Source: Prostheceraeus crozeri
Lineage: Eukaryota > Platyhelminthes > Polycladida > Euryleptidae
Length of the DNA: 64,000 bases
Direction of reading: 5' to 3'
Assembly: GCA_907163375.1 (NCBI GenBank)
Contig: CAJQUW010007039.1
Span: 310,001 to 374,000, forward strand
Below the pieces are notes generated by a model. That model was not told the origin of the DNA. It searched no databases and saw only the letters and a list, made by a program, of their open reading frames with translations. A program made the translations under genes and the position numbers. Positions 35,356 through 45,456 of this stretch are shown piece after piece (the stretch's first letter is position 1; the number at the start of each line of letters is the position of its first letter).

Positions 35356-35790
35356 TTGAAGGCCAAGGGTCGTGTATATGGAGCATGTGTGCGACAAGCC
35401 TTGCTTTATGATTGCGAGTCATGGCCGTTGCTTTCATCCCATGGGAAGATGCTTGAGTGTGTGTAGATGCGAATGCTAAGGTGAATGTGTGGTGTCAGAC
35501 TATTGGACAGGAAATCGAAGACCGCATGAGAAAAGCAATGGGTCTTGAGAACAGCTCAGACATCGCGAGAAGGCAAAGACCATGTTGGTTTGGCCATGTG
35601 ATAAGAAAGGATTAGACAGAGTGGATCAGAAAACTTATGTGGATGGAAGTAGATGGTAAAGAGGATCAGGAAGACAGAAGTAGACCTGGAAGCAAGTGGT
35701 GAATGATGACCTCAAACGTGTTGGAGACCAGGAAGCGGACTCCCATGATCGACCGAAGTGGAAGTCCATGCTCAAGGAGTGAACGTCTAA
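35356..35790 (+). pseudogene. Non-LTR retrotransposon (LINE) 3' end, decayed
   Basis: Fragments in the + frames give VRQALLYDCESWPL, RRQRPCWFGHVIRKD, and WKQVVNDDLKRVGDQ with DRPKWKSMLKE. This is the conserved tail after the reverse transcriptase of many LINEs (the 'R-L-R-W-F-G-H-V-x-R' and 'R-P-x-x-x-W' signature). Several stops and frame changes break it, and the RT catalytic core is missing, as expected for a 5'-truncated insertion. It lies 82 bp before the second inverted-arm PLE unit. Clade not assigned. Confidence 0.7.
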
Positions 35791-35932
35791 TATAGCATCG
35801 TCTGGAAACAGAAGACTCAAAGAGGGATGAGTGAGAGTGAGTGAGCTTGTCGTCCGTGTGTATAATGTCATAAGCTAGTTTGATTTTATATGAAAATAAA
35901 GAGCGTCTTTTCAAATCAGATATTATTCTAAT

Positions 35933-35999
35933 AACTTCAACCGGTTTCAGTTGGAGGACAGTGAGATGGGCTACTGACCACACTCTTCGTCAGGAAGTT
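35933..35999 (-). ncRNA. Hammerhead motif in the left arm of the second PLE unit
   Basis: On the minus strand: stem I strand 1 AACTTC (35999-35994), core CTGACGA (35993-35987), a longer stem II region, GAAA (35948-35945), palindromic stem III ACCGGT (35945-35940), cleavage triplet GTT, and stem I strand 2 GAAGTT (35938-35933), which pairs 6 of 6. Stem II is weak (short paired blocks AG/CT, TG/CA, GG/CC separated by bulges). The plan, including the GTT site and self-complementary stem III, matches the motif at 6262-6309. Confidence 0.6.
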
Positions 36000-36084
36000 G
36001 AAAATGGTGTAATTATGTGCATGTTAATATTAGTTAGTAAATTTGAAATTTGGGTTATCGTATATCATTGAGGATTAAGTCAGA

Positions 36085-36400
36085 GTGCATAAGTAAGAAC
36101 TTTATTTACATCGGTGAAGCTGGTAGGAGTTTAAGAGAGCGCATGAATGAGCATCGTTATCACATTGCCCATAAGAATACAGACAAAGTTGCTTCATTTC
36201 ACTGCACTGAACACAAGCATAATTAATCTGAAATGAAAATATCTATATTGAAAGAACTAAACGGAAACAAGAGACAAAGGAAAACAGACAAACTCAGATT
36301 CATTAGTCAACTGATGACAGATTGGCCTCATGGGATAAACATGCAGCATGTTTTACAACGATCTCCCATTGTTGAGCCCAAATCTCCTATCACTATGTCC
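36085..36400 (+). pseudogene. GIY-YIG endonuclease fragment of a Penelope-like element
   Basis: The + strand encodes FIYIGEAGRSLRERMNEHRY, then FHCTEHKHN, then LRFISQLMTDWPHGINMQ, the start, middle and end of a PLE GIY-YIG domain of the group ending in 'L-x-T-x-x-P-x-G-I-N'. The GIY half lies before the readable part. It is a decayed copy. No reverse transcriptase sequence is found beside it. Confidence 0.7.
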
Positions 36401-36507
36401 TAATTCTATGAGTGACTTTGTGTTTGACTTTTCTCTTACTTATGCACCATGATTTATAGTCTCACACGGGAGATTCGCCATTTTGTGAAAAATTTGAAAA
36501 AAGTTCT

Positions 36508-36655
36508 CTCCCAATTAGCGACTTAACATTGAAATAAAATACACCTTGAATCCCGACGTTTCGTCGTCCCGTGAACAAGTCGACAGGACGACGAAATGTC
36601 GGGTTTCAAAGTGCATTTTTATTTCGATATATAGTCGTAAATTGGCAGCTATTGG
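36508..36655. repeat. Palindrome of two head-to-head repeat ends
   Basis: Two arms of about 70 bp (36508-36577 and 36585-36655) are imperfect reverse complements. Each contains a CGACGAAA(C/T)GTCGGG block, the 3' half of a hammerhead with ACGT stem III and GTC site. The CTGANGA half is missing or altered at the centre (CTGTCGA). It looks like the joined ends of another PLE-type repeat inserted in the second unit. Confidence 0.6.
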
Positions 36656-36904
36656 TCACTGACTTAGTCCTCAATGATATATGATAACCCAAATTTCAAC
36701 TTTACTAACTAATGCTGACATGTACACAATTATGCTCTTTTCTTCTCCTTGACGAAGATTGTGGCCAGTAGCCCATCTCACTGTCCTCCAATCGAAACCG
36801 GTTGAAGTTATTAGAATAATATCTGATTTAGAAAGACGATCTTTATTTTCATATGAAGGCATATTGAAGTATCGTCGAACAATTCGTCTCTTGAGATGTT
36901 ATTT

Positions 36905-37235
36905 ATTTAAGAAACAAGATAGTTTGAGCCATTCCGATCCACTCTGATGAGTATTGTAGGACGGAACGCAGCATGTATGTCATGCTAAGGAATGCAGTGC
37001 TTCAATGGTTCAAGTCAGAGGACATCTTTATATCCAATGCCCAGGTGAACTGGCACTCTGCATAAATAAATGCAGAATAGTCTGCTGTGAAGTCCTTCCT
37101 GCTTAATCAGCCATTACATATTTCATAAACCAGTCTAGGCCATTCTTATCCACACTGATGAGAATAGTAGGACGAAGCGCAGCATCTTCGGCTGCTGAGG
37201 AATTTGGTGCTACAAGGGAACCGGTATTCGGTAAT
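36905..37235 (+). repeat. Tandem pair of hammerhead-like motifs
   Basis: Two related segments of about 90 bp start near 36921 and 37132, 211 bp apart. Both contain CC-A-(C)-CTGATGAG, then TAGGACG and a GCAGC-start hairpin (second copy: GCAGC-atcttcg-GCTGC). CTGATGA lies at 36944-36950 and 37155-37161. The order of core, stem II remnant, GAA and stem III hairpin is that of a type I hammerhead. Both copies deviate in the GAAA and cleavage positions. Tandem hammerhead units of a few hundred bp are known as retrozymes in plants and animals. Confidence 0.45.
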
Positions 37236-38854
37236 TTTGTATGTATCTACATCATTTCTTCATGTGAAAATAGACTTTGTAAGTCTTTCTCCTAAATTTA
37301 GTCATCATCTTCCGAAAAGTCAGCTGATTACATCATGCTACTGTCAACAATGTAAAAGATATTGAATAGCTGCTTTGAATATCGGTTGCCCTCTCATTCA
37401 ACGCTGTATCCGTATGGCGTCAGTAACGGAAAATTGGACTACTTATCTCTGACTCCATCTGTCATAGTATAAAACATCCATTGTTGAATGATAGCTCGAC
37501 GTTGTGGAATCTTAAGTCCATGTTTGAATAACATTCCATCGCCCGAATCACATCGAGACTCAGTGGTCAGAATTGGTCACGAATAGCTATTGTCTTAACA
37601 TCAAACCGTCTATAGAGTCTTATAATCATCTCAGCCAAGTTTTCGTAATCGTTGTCTTTACTTCGTCAATTGATGATGTTTTAAAGCAGTGGAAACATTG
37701 TGTCTAGCAACTGTAAAAGTGCAATTGTGTAATTTTTGGCATAAATAGTGTGAATTTGCAATTTTCTGTCAACAAGGGCCTTAATGAAAGTTGAATTTTT
37801 GACTAATGCCAAAAATATGATAATTGATTTATACTGTTAATGTTGATACTGATATAGTTTAAGTGCTAAAAACTGATGTGTCGATTAATGCACAACCAAA
37901 TGTTGTGTGCCCTGTAATAAAGGTCTTTTGGATTGTGTGTGAAATGGCTGGCATTTTACAGCACCTGGAATGCATTACTTTGAGATTTGCTCAAATTTGT
38001 AGCGTATATTTTGATTTTTCAACGCACAAATTTTTACGTGATGTGCGTAGGACAGTGGCTAGCTGCTTGACCCTGTCATCTTGTAGCCTAGAGATGGTTA
38101 GCCCCGCAAGTGCCATTGGAAGTCGGCAGTAAAGCGGTTGGGATATAGGCATCATATCGAATAAAGTAGAGTCTCTAACGGGAAGTGACCATTCAATTTT
38201 GTATTCAAACCGGGACATTGACGAGTACCTAGGCTCTTTCATGGTGAATCAAGTTTTTAAGTTTACCACACCTATAGAACGAGATTCATGGACCAGTTTT
38301 GCCATTAGTGGCACGCTATTGCTTTCTATACTTGTTGTCATTATCACCATATTATGCAGGCTGTTAGTATGTCATTACATCAGTGATTGTTAGGTTGCAA
38401 AAAGTTTCTGTTCTTAATCAACGATACAATGAAAATCTAAAATTACAGCAAGGAGATCCATCTATTCGTAAAATCACAATTTTCTTAACTGAATTACTGG
38501 GTAGAACAGCTTTCAAGAGTCTTTGGTTTCTTGACTGGGTCAGTCGATAGGTAGCTAGACAATGTAGACAGTGTGATATTTAAACGCGGGAACAGACCAA
38601 AGACACGACGCATGCATCACCACGAGTGTGTGAGAGTTTGGATATTGTCACACAGCGCTCAGACAGCGCACGCAAACATCGTGCGCTGAAAATATTCCAG
38701 CTGGTCTTAACTAATAATACTTTTTGTAATTTGCTTTATTGAGTGAATCTCAACATGGTATCGATCATGGCAAAAAACAGCACGCCTCTTTTGATTTAAA
38801 AGATGATTTCTAAGATGGATTCAAAATCTAGGTCTACAGTGGAGGCATCCTAAA
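37236..38854. other. pbx intron, non-coding
   Basis: No recognisable features. Frames at 37863-38393 overlap on both strands and resemble nothing known. Confidence 0.45.
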
Positions 38855-38942
38855 CCGGGACTTTTTAGCGTCCGGAGAATGTCGTCTCGGAGAACCAGGA
38901 CAATCAGACTAAAACCGGGATTGTCGCACGGTCACCCTACTC
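38855..38942 (-). repeat. Possible MITE end (TAGGGTGACC type)
   Basis: The minus strand begins TAGGGTGACCGTGCGAC and contains CCCGGTTTTAGTC and AAGTCCCGGTTTAGG, inverted-style CCCGG words typical of a widespread class of short DNA-transposon ends. No second terminus or target duplication located. Confidence 0.3.
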
Positions 38943-39822
38943 AAACGTTTCATTTTTAGTTCTTCTTTTCGACTTTCGAAGATATTTGTTATTCGTTAAC
39001 TTGCTTTTACTTGACCATGACGTCTGGTTGATTCTCCGTGCTACTGCAATGCGTTAGTATTGTCGCTTTGATAGACCATCATCAGCTTCCATGTGAATTT
39101 GCCAATTGTTTATCAGACTTGATTTCATGGTCAAATTTGCACACCATGGCGTTCCCATCTGTGACGGCGGGGCTGTGGTATCAGCAGGTGGCTGTTGACT
39201 CGATAATATTTATCTTTCCGTTTTCCTGAAGGGTCACGCAGCGGCCATTCCAGGTCAGTTGGAGGCGACATACAACCTGTCAGTCATCTATTGGGAAAAG
39301 GTCAGATAGTCAGCGGGAATTTATCGGAATTTTGTCTCCCACCTAACCAATGAGGAAGTCAGTGATGAAGATTTTGTACTCCATTATGTGACAGCATTCG
39401 CAAACGCTGGTATGCATATGACAACTGAATTCAACAATTTACTGTAGGGATAGGTTTTATTCTTCCTCCGTTTGATTGGCACAGTTTTGTGAATGTGTTC
39501 ACCTCAATCTGTCAGTTTAAATGGAAAATATTCTTTTATATAACCGCTTACATTCTTTCTCTCTTTGTCCTGACTTCAAGTGTCTGTTTCTTTTGACGTT
39601 CTTCTGCTCTTCTAAATCAAGTGGAAAGCTCAGTTTTTGGAATGTTTTTCTCGATAAAAGAACGCAGTCTCGGCGAGATTTTATCAGGATAAAACTGGAA
39701 AACCTAAGAATGATTGGCAACAGAAATAATTGTATTACCAACATCGTATCCTGTGAAAAATAGCTTTGTTTTTTAGTTATACAATTTCCATCAGTTGGCA
39801 AGTTTTCTCAATATGTGGTGAC
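38943..39822. other. pbx intron, non-coding
   Basis: Two overlapping open frames on opposite strands at 39517-39801 are mirror images of each other and resemble no protein. Nothing else seen. Confidence 0.45.
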
Positions 39823-39830
39823 ACGCAGAG

Positions 39831-40217
39831 CAGTGGTCGGGTCGGCTGCAAAAATTTTCGCAGTGCGAAAATCTGCGAAAATGTTTAAAAAATGAACTAG
39901 CTGCGAAAAAATTGACTTGGTCCTGCGAAAAATTGAACCTTGTAATTCTTACACAAGATTTACTCATATTTTTGACATTCAGCTAACGATGCAATGGCCC
40001 TGATGGATGCAGAATACACAGTGTTTAGACTTGTGTCATCAGTTACAGTGCCATTAAGTTTTCCAGTAAGATATTGGGCGTTGGTCAAGTTTTGATAAGA
40101 GCGTTGTTTTACTCTTCATAATCATGAGATATGATGCTATAATTTGCTGGTATCAGTAGACCTGCGAAATGTTTGTAGAGCTGCGAATAAAATGGAAAAT
40201 CCCTGGCCCAACCACTG
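39831..40217. mobile_element. hAT MITE with perfect 8 bp duplication
   Basis: The ends CAGTGGTCGGGTCGGC and (reverse complement of the right end) CAGTGGTTGGGCCAGG form inverted repeats. A perfect 8 bp direct repeat ACGCAGAG flanks them (39823-39830 and 40218-40225). Length 387 bp. The subterminal region repeats the word CTGCGAAA several times, a plausible transposase-binding pattern. Non-autonomous. Confidence 0.9.
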
Positions 40218-40225
40218 ACGCAGAG

Positions 40226-42265
40226 GTCTGTCTGCCTGCATTCATGGTAAATTTCCCCGCAACACGACACGAAGTTTTTCGGTCGAAGTACGAACTCGAC
40301 CGATTTTGTTTAATGTGACAAGAACTCAAAATCGAAGTAGATATGCAACTGAGCCAATATAGAACTGTTTATCAAGCTCCTCTGGACTCGGACAAGCTTT
40401 CTCATGCTTATGACGAATCTCGCGGCTGAAAATGCACTTTCGCTTATGGTGGAGGTAGCTGGAGTGGCAGAAAAGGCAGTGATTTTCACAAGCTGCCATT
40501 CTGCTCAGTTTCGGGTACTGAGCAGCGCGCTGGGCCCGCCACCACATAGGGCTTCGCCATGCATTGGTCAGCTGTGTTGCGTCCATAGCCGATCTATCCG
40601 TGCAAGTTCTATAAAAAGAATGCTTGTTAACCGTCTTTCATCGTTGTGGAATAAAATGAATTGTAGATAGCTTGCACTTAGCTAGACCAGGTTAAATTTC
40701 CAAATTATCTTGACCTGATAATGTGCAATGAATCATTGTCAACAAGAAAATAAAACACAATTCGGATTGTAAAAGCACGAACACGACAAATGACAAAGCT
40801 CAAGACGACACATGTCACAAGCGGAGGCCTCTAGTGGTGACACCTCTCCGGAAATAGCGGTAATGAAGACATCGATAGAATTGATGCTAGACATTTGTAT
40901 CAGATATCTGAAGACGTTTGATCTGCAAGAGCATCGTGATAACTCAGCGTTTACCATGTTGGCTATCTCTACCGAGGGTCTTACATTCGATGCCCTGTGC
41001 AAACCTGACCCGGTCAATCTGTTGACCCAACACTGAAAGCTAGCTGATCCATCGGAGAATAAAATAGGCAAGCGAATTGGCTAGCCATCCATATGCTACA
41101 AGTAATCCGCGTGATCACACGTGCGATACGTACACGTAACTGTGGCACTAACGGACCTTGAATTTACGTCCATAGTAATGACTGTGCAGAAGTCTATTCA
41201 CTGCTAAGCAAAGCAACGAGTTTCTGTTAATCAAATTCAAAAATGCGATATTGATACTGGTTGCTGCAGATCTATATACCAGTAATATCGCACCTCATGC
41301 GAAAGTTGCTTACTTAAATGTTTAAATGTGAAAGCTCTGGTGTCTGCTTCTTATTCAGTAAATAAGAACAACTTAATGTGATTAGAAATTGTTGGTCGAT
41401 ATTTGCAATCCTTTAATATTTTGGACAAATTAATTATCGATTATCGGTTCTATGTATCTATTCTAGGCGTCTCTAAAGCTCATGCATTGCGTCACCAGTA
41501 TGCATAGTCATTTTGTTAACATAATGATCTTAAGGAGAGCTATCACATCAGTAAAAGAAATGCTTCAACATATCTTAGAGGTGTGGGAATATTACTCAAC
41601 CGTGATCAACTCAAGAGGTGTGGTGAGAGAAAGGTTTAAGTTATTGAACCATAAAATGTTCTGCATATACATGCAAGTGCAATAAAAAACGTAAATGATT
41701 TCTCCGGAATTCCATTGAAATTTATAATCGTTTCTTAAATTGTCGACAGTGTAATTATGACAAACCGAAAGTAAGGTCCTGGTTGGGATCTTCGTGGATC
41801 CATTGAAGCACAGATTGAACTTCAGGAATCTATGTATGTAAGGATGAAGAGGAAAAACTAAAATTATTGTTAACATTATGAAGACAAGCTATTACAGACT
41901 AAATTATCATTGTCATGATTGCCAGACTTAATTATCTTGATTTTCTCTGATATCAAGATTGACCATGTTTTAAAAAAATAGAAGTGTAAAAAATAGACAC
42001 TAATCCAGGAAGCGTTTTCTTCTTTATTGCCTACTAGTATCAAATACTACAAAATTGCTTTCTGATAGCACTTACGATGGTGGATTTTGACGGTTTCTTA
42101 TGAAATGTATCGCTTTTCCATAGTTCGCTCGTTCAGCACTTCTCACAATAGGAATCGACTTCAGTACTTACCTTAGGCATCTGATAAAGTCATGTATCCA
42201 ACAGTTGTTTCTTGTAACATGAAATGCTTTGAACGAAAATTAATGCAATATCATTCTCACTGTAG
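40226..42265. other. pbx intron, non-coding
   Basis: No coding exon recognised. The stretch ends with a weak polypyrimidine tract and CTGTAG, the acceptor of the homeodomain exon. Confidence 0.5.
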
Positions 42266-42671
42266 ACGGAAACGGCGTAACTTCAGCAAGCAGGCAACAG
42301 AAATCCTCAACGAATACTTTTATTCCCACCTCTCCAATCCTTATCCGTCTGAGGAGGCTAAGGAGGAATTGGCCCGTAAGTGCAGCATCACCGTGTCCCA
42401 AGTGTCAAATTGGTTTGGAAATAAACGTATCCGCTATAAAAAGAACATCGGGAAAGCACAGGAAGAAGCCAACCTCTACGCTGCCAAGACCGCAGCAGCT
42501 GCAGTAGCTGTGCAGATGGGCGCTGGTGAACAGCAGCCTGACACCACTGCCCCTGGTGGTCAACAAGCCGGAGGCGGTGGTCAAGGCGGACAGCCATACG
42601 GTGCAGGTGCTGGCTACATGCCTCAATCAGCAGCGCCAGACTACGGACTGGCAGTCTCTCAAGCCCATCAA
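42266..42671 (+). CDS. pbx: Pbx/extradenticle exon, TALE homeodomain
   Basis: A 406 bp exon. Its first base completes the Arg codon opened at 29191, and it ends exactly on a codon (Gln) before GTAAGT. It encodes the whole 63-residue TALE homeodomain: [18 protein letters not shown], the three-residue loop extension in YSHLSNPYP, and recognition helix [18 protein letters not shown]. The tail is [18 protein letters not shown] plus a Gly/Gln-rich low-complexity segment ending SQAHQ. Pbx proteins bind TGAT-type sites with Hox and Meis/Prep partners. The LSNPYP loop is the pocket that takes the Hox hexapeptide. The post-homeodomain words resemble extradenticle more than vertebrate Pbx. Confidence 0.98.
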
Positions 42672-42794
42672 GTAAGTTATGCTCAAAGCATTTCAATCCC
42701 TTTCAATTGATGATACGATTTTCACTGTAATATATAACATTTGCACAGTAAATGCTCTCCAAAGTCATGGTTTGTATCTGTTTATCCAAATCCT

Positions 42795-42935
42795 TGGCGT
42801 CACTAGCACCACAACGAGGCATGGACTGTGCTAGCAATACCAGATTTTGCTGGGCAGTTGTGATTCTTGGGTCCGGATGCCCTTTCTGCTTGAGTCCGAT
42901 AGTACATAGTCTCGGTGCTCGACCACACTACCAGT
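42795..42935 (-). mobile_element. tRNA-derived SINE, copy 3 (decayed)
   Basis: Matches the tail-side body of the copies at 14868 and 22862 (GGCGTCACTA; TCCGGATGCCCTTTC; GGTGCTCGACCAC in + orientation), with many changes. The A box end is largely lost. It lies in the last recognised pbx intron. Confidence 0.55.
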
Positions 42936-44613
42936 TTAGATGATTTCAGACCATTTAAATGCTGGCATTATTGGAGGGTGAATTGATCTGAAAAAAAATG
43001 AAATCGTTTCTCTGCTATCAATCACGCATCACAGCTATAGATTGTTTCGTGATAATAACGTGTGAACAACTCTTTTTAAGTTTCAGCGATTTTATGTAGG
43101 TCAGAAGAGAATTCGGATCTTATCATCAAAGCAGACAATTTTCGCGCTATGACTCGTAAGATTTGGAGTAGCCTGATTTCTGAGATCCGTGATATTATCT
43201 GATAAATCCTGTGCGTTGCATGTTAATTAATTAGATCCAGCTGCTGTGGTTATTATTATTATCTGTCATGACCTAGATTTCAATATGGTCGGGGTCATGA
43301 AACAATGAAAATTGGTGCTCAAAAAGAAGCCATTTGTCATGTGAGATAACCCAAGAACACCTTTGCCTCTTCAGAACTTCAATCTTACCTTCTACTTTCT
43401 GAGAGTTGCTAGTCTATGAAGACTGCATCCTCCCTAACCTTCCAGTAGTAGTAACAACTTTGTTTTGTACATGTATAGAAATTTTGATTAATTAAGATTC
43501 TCTTACTGAAAACATCTCTAAGCATCTGGGTTGCAATGAGCGCAAAAGTAGTCAATGGGAGGGGGCATGGCGATTACCGAATCGATAATGGAGGACGGAG
43601 CGGTTCAAAAAGTTGAAAAAGGCGATATCATTCTTGTACTGCCCCTTATTCATTACTCACGCCTTTATTTTTCTTCTCGTCTTTCGTCTTCACTCAAGCT
43701 GTTCTCGATTTCGACACTCAAATTTCTCCTAGCTCTTACTTTTTAAAAATGCAATTCACATTGCAGAAGACTCAGCTCGGGTCATCACTGATGACAGAGT
43801 GCAGATTAATGTCAATCATCGACTACAAGTATAATCCACCCTTGCCGCTACAAGACTGAAACTTGCCTCAGGACATACCTTGACAATTATTGCATCAACT
43901 GTGTATCTGTGAACTGATAATTAGAGGTGGTTCAACAGGCATCAAGTTACAGCGAAAAACATCGCGACAATTATCTATGTTATTAAAAATTGAAATGTAC
44001 GCGCTATTATTAGGGAGCGGTGATTGCTGATGGAGTTGACATGAGGTTCGAAAATAACAAGCAATACCATGTCACAAAAATAGTCTCATCAGCAACATTT
44101 TCCGTCGACACAGTTTTCGAAGAAGTTCATAATTATTAACTAAGAGAATATCCATCATCCACGTGGACACATCCTTTCCTGTTCCATCGGCACCCACCGA
44201 AGGCCTGCTTAACTACAGTTGTAGAGGCTATGCAAATCAGTGGAAAGTATGGGGAAATTATCCATCCTTATGACCTGTTAGTCATCACTGACCAGTGCTG
44301 AAATTAAATGGCCAAGCATTGAAAGCTGCAAATTTCATATCATCCAGCATCATCTTGAAGACTGACACTAAAAAACACCCACGCGCTGCCGAGGAATATT
44401 ATAGCTATCGCCTTTAACAAAACCTTTATGTTGTTATAGATAGGTGCATTCACAGGTACATTCTACTTTGTTGCCTTGTGTACAGACACCCTCTTCCAAC
44501 CCCCAAAACCCTCAACCCCCCCCCCTGTTGTCCAATTAGACTATGATTTATGAAGAATGACCACATGTCTTCACAACACTCGACGGTATCACCTGAAAAT
44601 CAGATGAAATTGT
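42936..44613. other. pbx intron, non-coding
   Basis: I looked for an extra phase-0 exon between the homeodomain exon and 45343 and saw none. A C-rich run lies at about 44515-44524. Confidence 0.45.
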
Positions 44614-44619
44614 ATATTA

Positions 44620-44929
44620 CAGGGATTTGATTTTTCCTGGGGTTGATTTCGGTCATTGTTGAGACAAAGCAGATTCTGCAAAAAATCATAGGGATAGGGT
44701 TTCATACATTGCTTAGTCGTCTTTGACAGCAACATAGCCGTTTTTTATTTCGCAAACGTATCCCTATTCTTATACCACTTCATTTCTTGCTTATAATCGA
44801 ACTATATCTGGCAATATGTGAACGTCCCAAACTAATGGTTCTACTGTTAATGTAGTAATGACTGTTTTAACTGGGTCCCCTTCAAAAATTGGTGTCCTGA
44901 TTATCTTCGTTTGGTCAATCACATCCCTG
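44620..44929. mobile_element. hAT-like MITE, copy 2 (6 bp duplication)
   Basis: The ends CAGGGATTTGATT / AATCACATCCCTG and the interior match copy 1 at 7164-7639, in the same orientation. It is flanked by ATATTA (44614-44619) and ATACTA (44930-44935), a 6 bp duplication with one change. It lacks the central extra segment of copy 1. Confidence 0.8.
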
Positions 44930-45342
44930 ATACTAAAACAGGAGACGCAGAATGTAGGATTTTCTACGAACTGCGTGCACTAGCGAGAAATCAATTATAT
45001 CAGTCTTGAATATAATTCAACAGTTCCTGATATAAGAAAATATTCGTTCATCTAGACGCTCACCTCTATTCATTATAATGAATGTGGAATATTGCTGCAT
45101 TATTGGCGAAGTTACTGTGAACAGTGGTTACAAAGCTATTGGGATCTGATGCATGCACGTGTTCTTTGCTCATTCGCACAATCCCTGGACACCGAAAGTA
45201 CATCTCCACCCATGCTTTCAGAAACATTGTATTTGATACTGAGGTGTACATTCTGTAATTAATTGTATATCGCTTATGCAGGTACGTGGTAGCTGATGCA
45301 AATGTTTTGATCATCGTCATACCGAGTCATTTTCTGTTTCAG

Positions 45343-45456
45343 CTTGGTGCCGGCTCCTATTCCATGTATGAAGTTCGCACGAAGTCTGAGAAAGACAGTG
45401 GAGGCTGGGGCGGCTATTCAGATGATGAACCAAGCAATAAGCGCTCCAAAATGTAG
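45343..45456 (+). CDS. pbx: Proposed last pbx exon
   Basis: The acceptor TTTTCTGTTTCAG precedes 45343. Joined in phase 0 to the homeodomain exon, it gives 37 codons, LGAGSYSMYEVRTK, then SGGWGGYSDDEPSNKRSKM, then TAG. The phase match, good acceptor and orderly acidic and basic tail support it, and T-rich 3' UTR-like sequence follows. I do not recognise this tail from other Pbx proteins, and Pbx C-termini vary and are alternatively spliced, so further exons could be missing. Confidence 0.6.
   Translation, partial: LGAGSYSMYEVRTKSEKDSGGWGGYSDDEPSNKRSKM

Larger units (their letters stand above)
35872..36862 (+). mobile_element. Second inverted-arm PLE unit with GIY-YIG-only fragment (old)
   Basis: The left arm (about 35876-36085) is the reverse complement of the right arm (about 36658-36862), at my estimate of 85-90% identity. 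Between them lies a GIY-YIG fragment (36085-36400) and a short palindrome (36508-36655). The left arm carries a hammerhead motif on the minus strand. The sense-strand equivalent in the right arm has lost part of the core. No sequence is shared with the unit at 5164-6333 apart from family-level protein similarity, so two unrelated PLE families show the same plan. Confidence 0.75.

Noticed and set aside
39517-39801. Two long frames on opposite strands
   Set aside because: Mirror frames with no protein-like pattern or splice signals.
42672-45342. Additional pbx exon between homeodomain and last exon
   Set aside because: No phase-0 segment with Pbx-like sequence and flanking splice sites was found.
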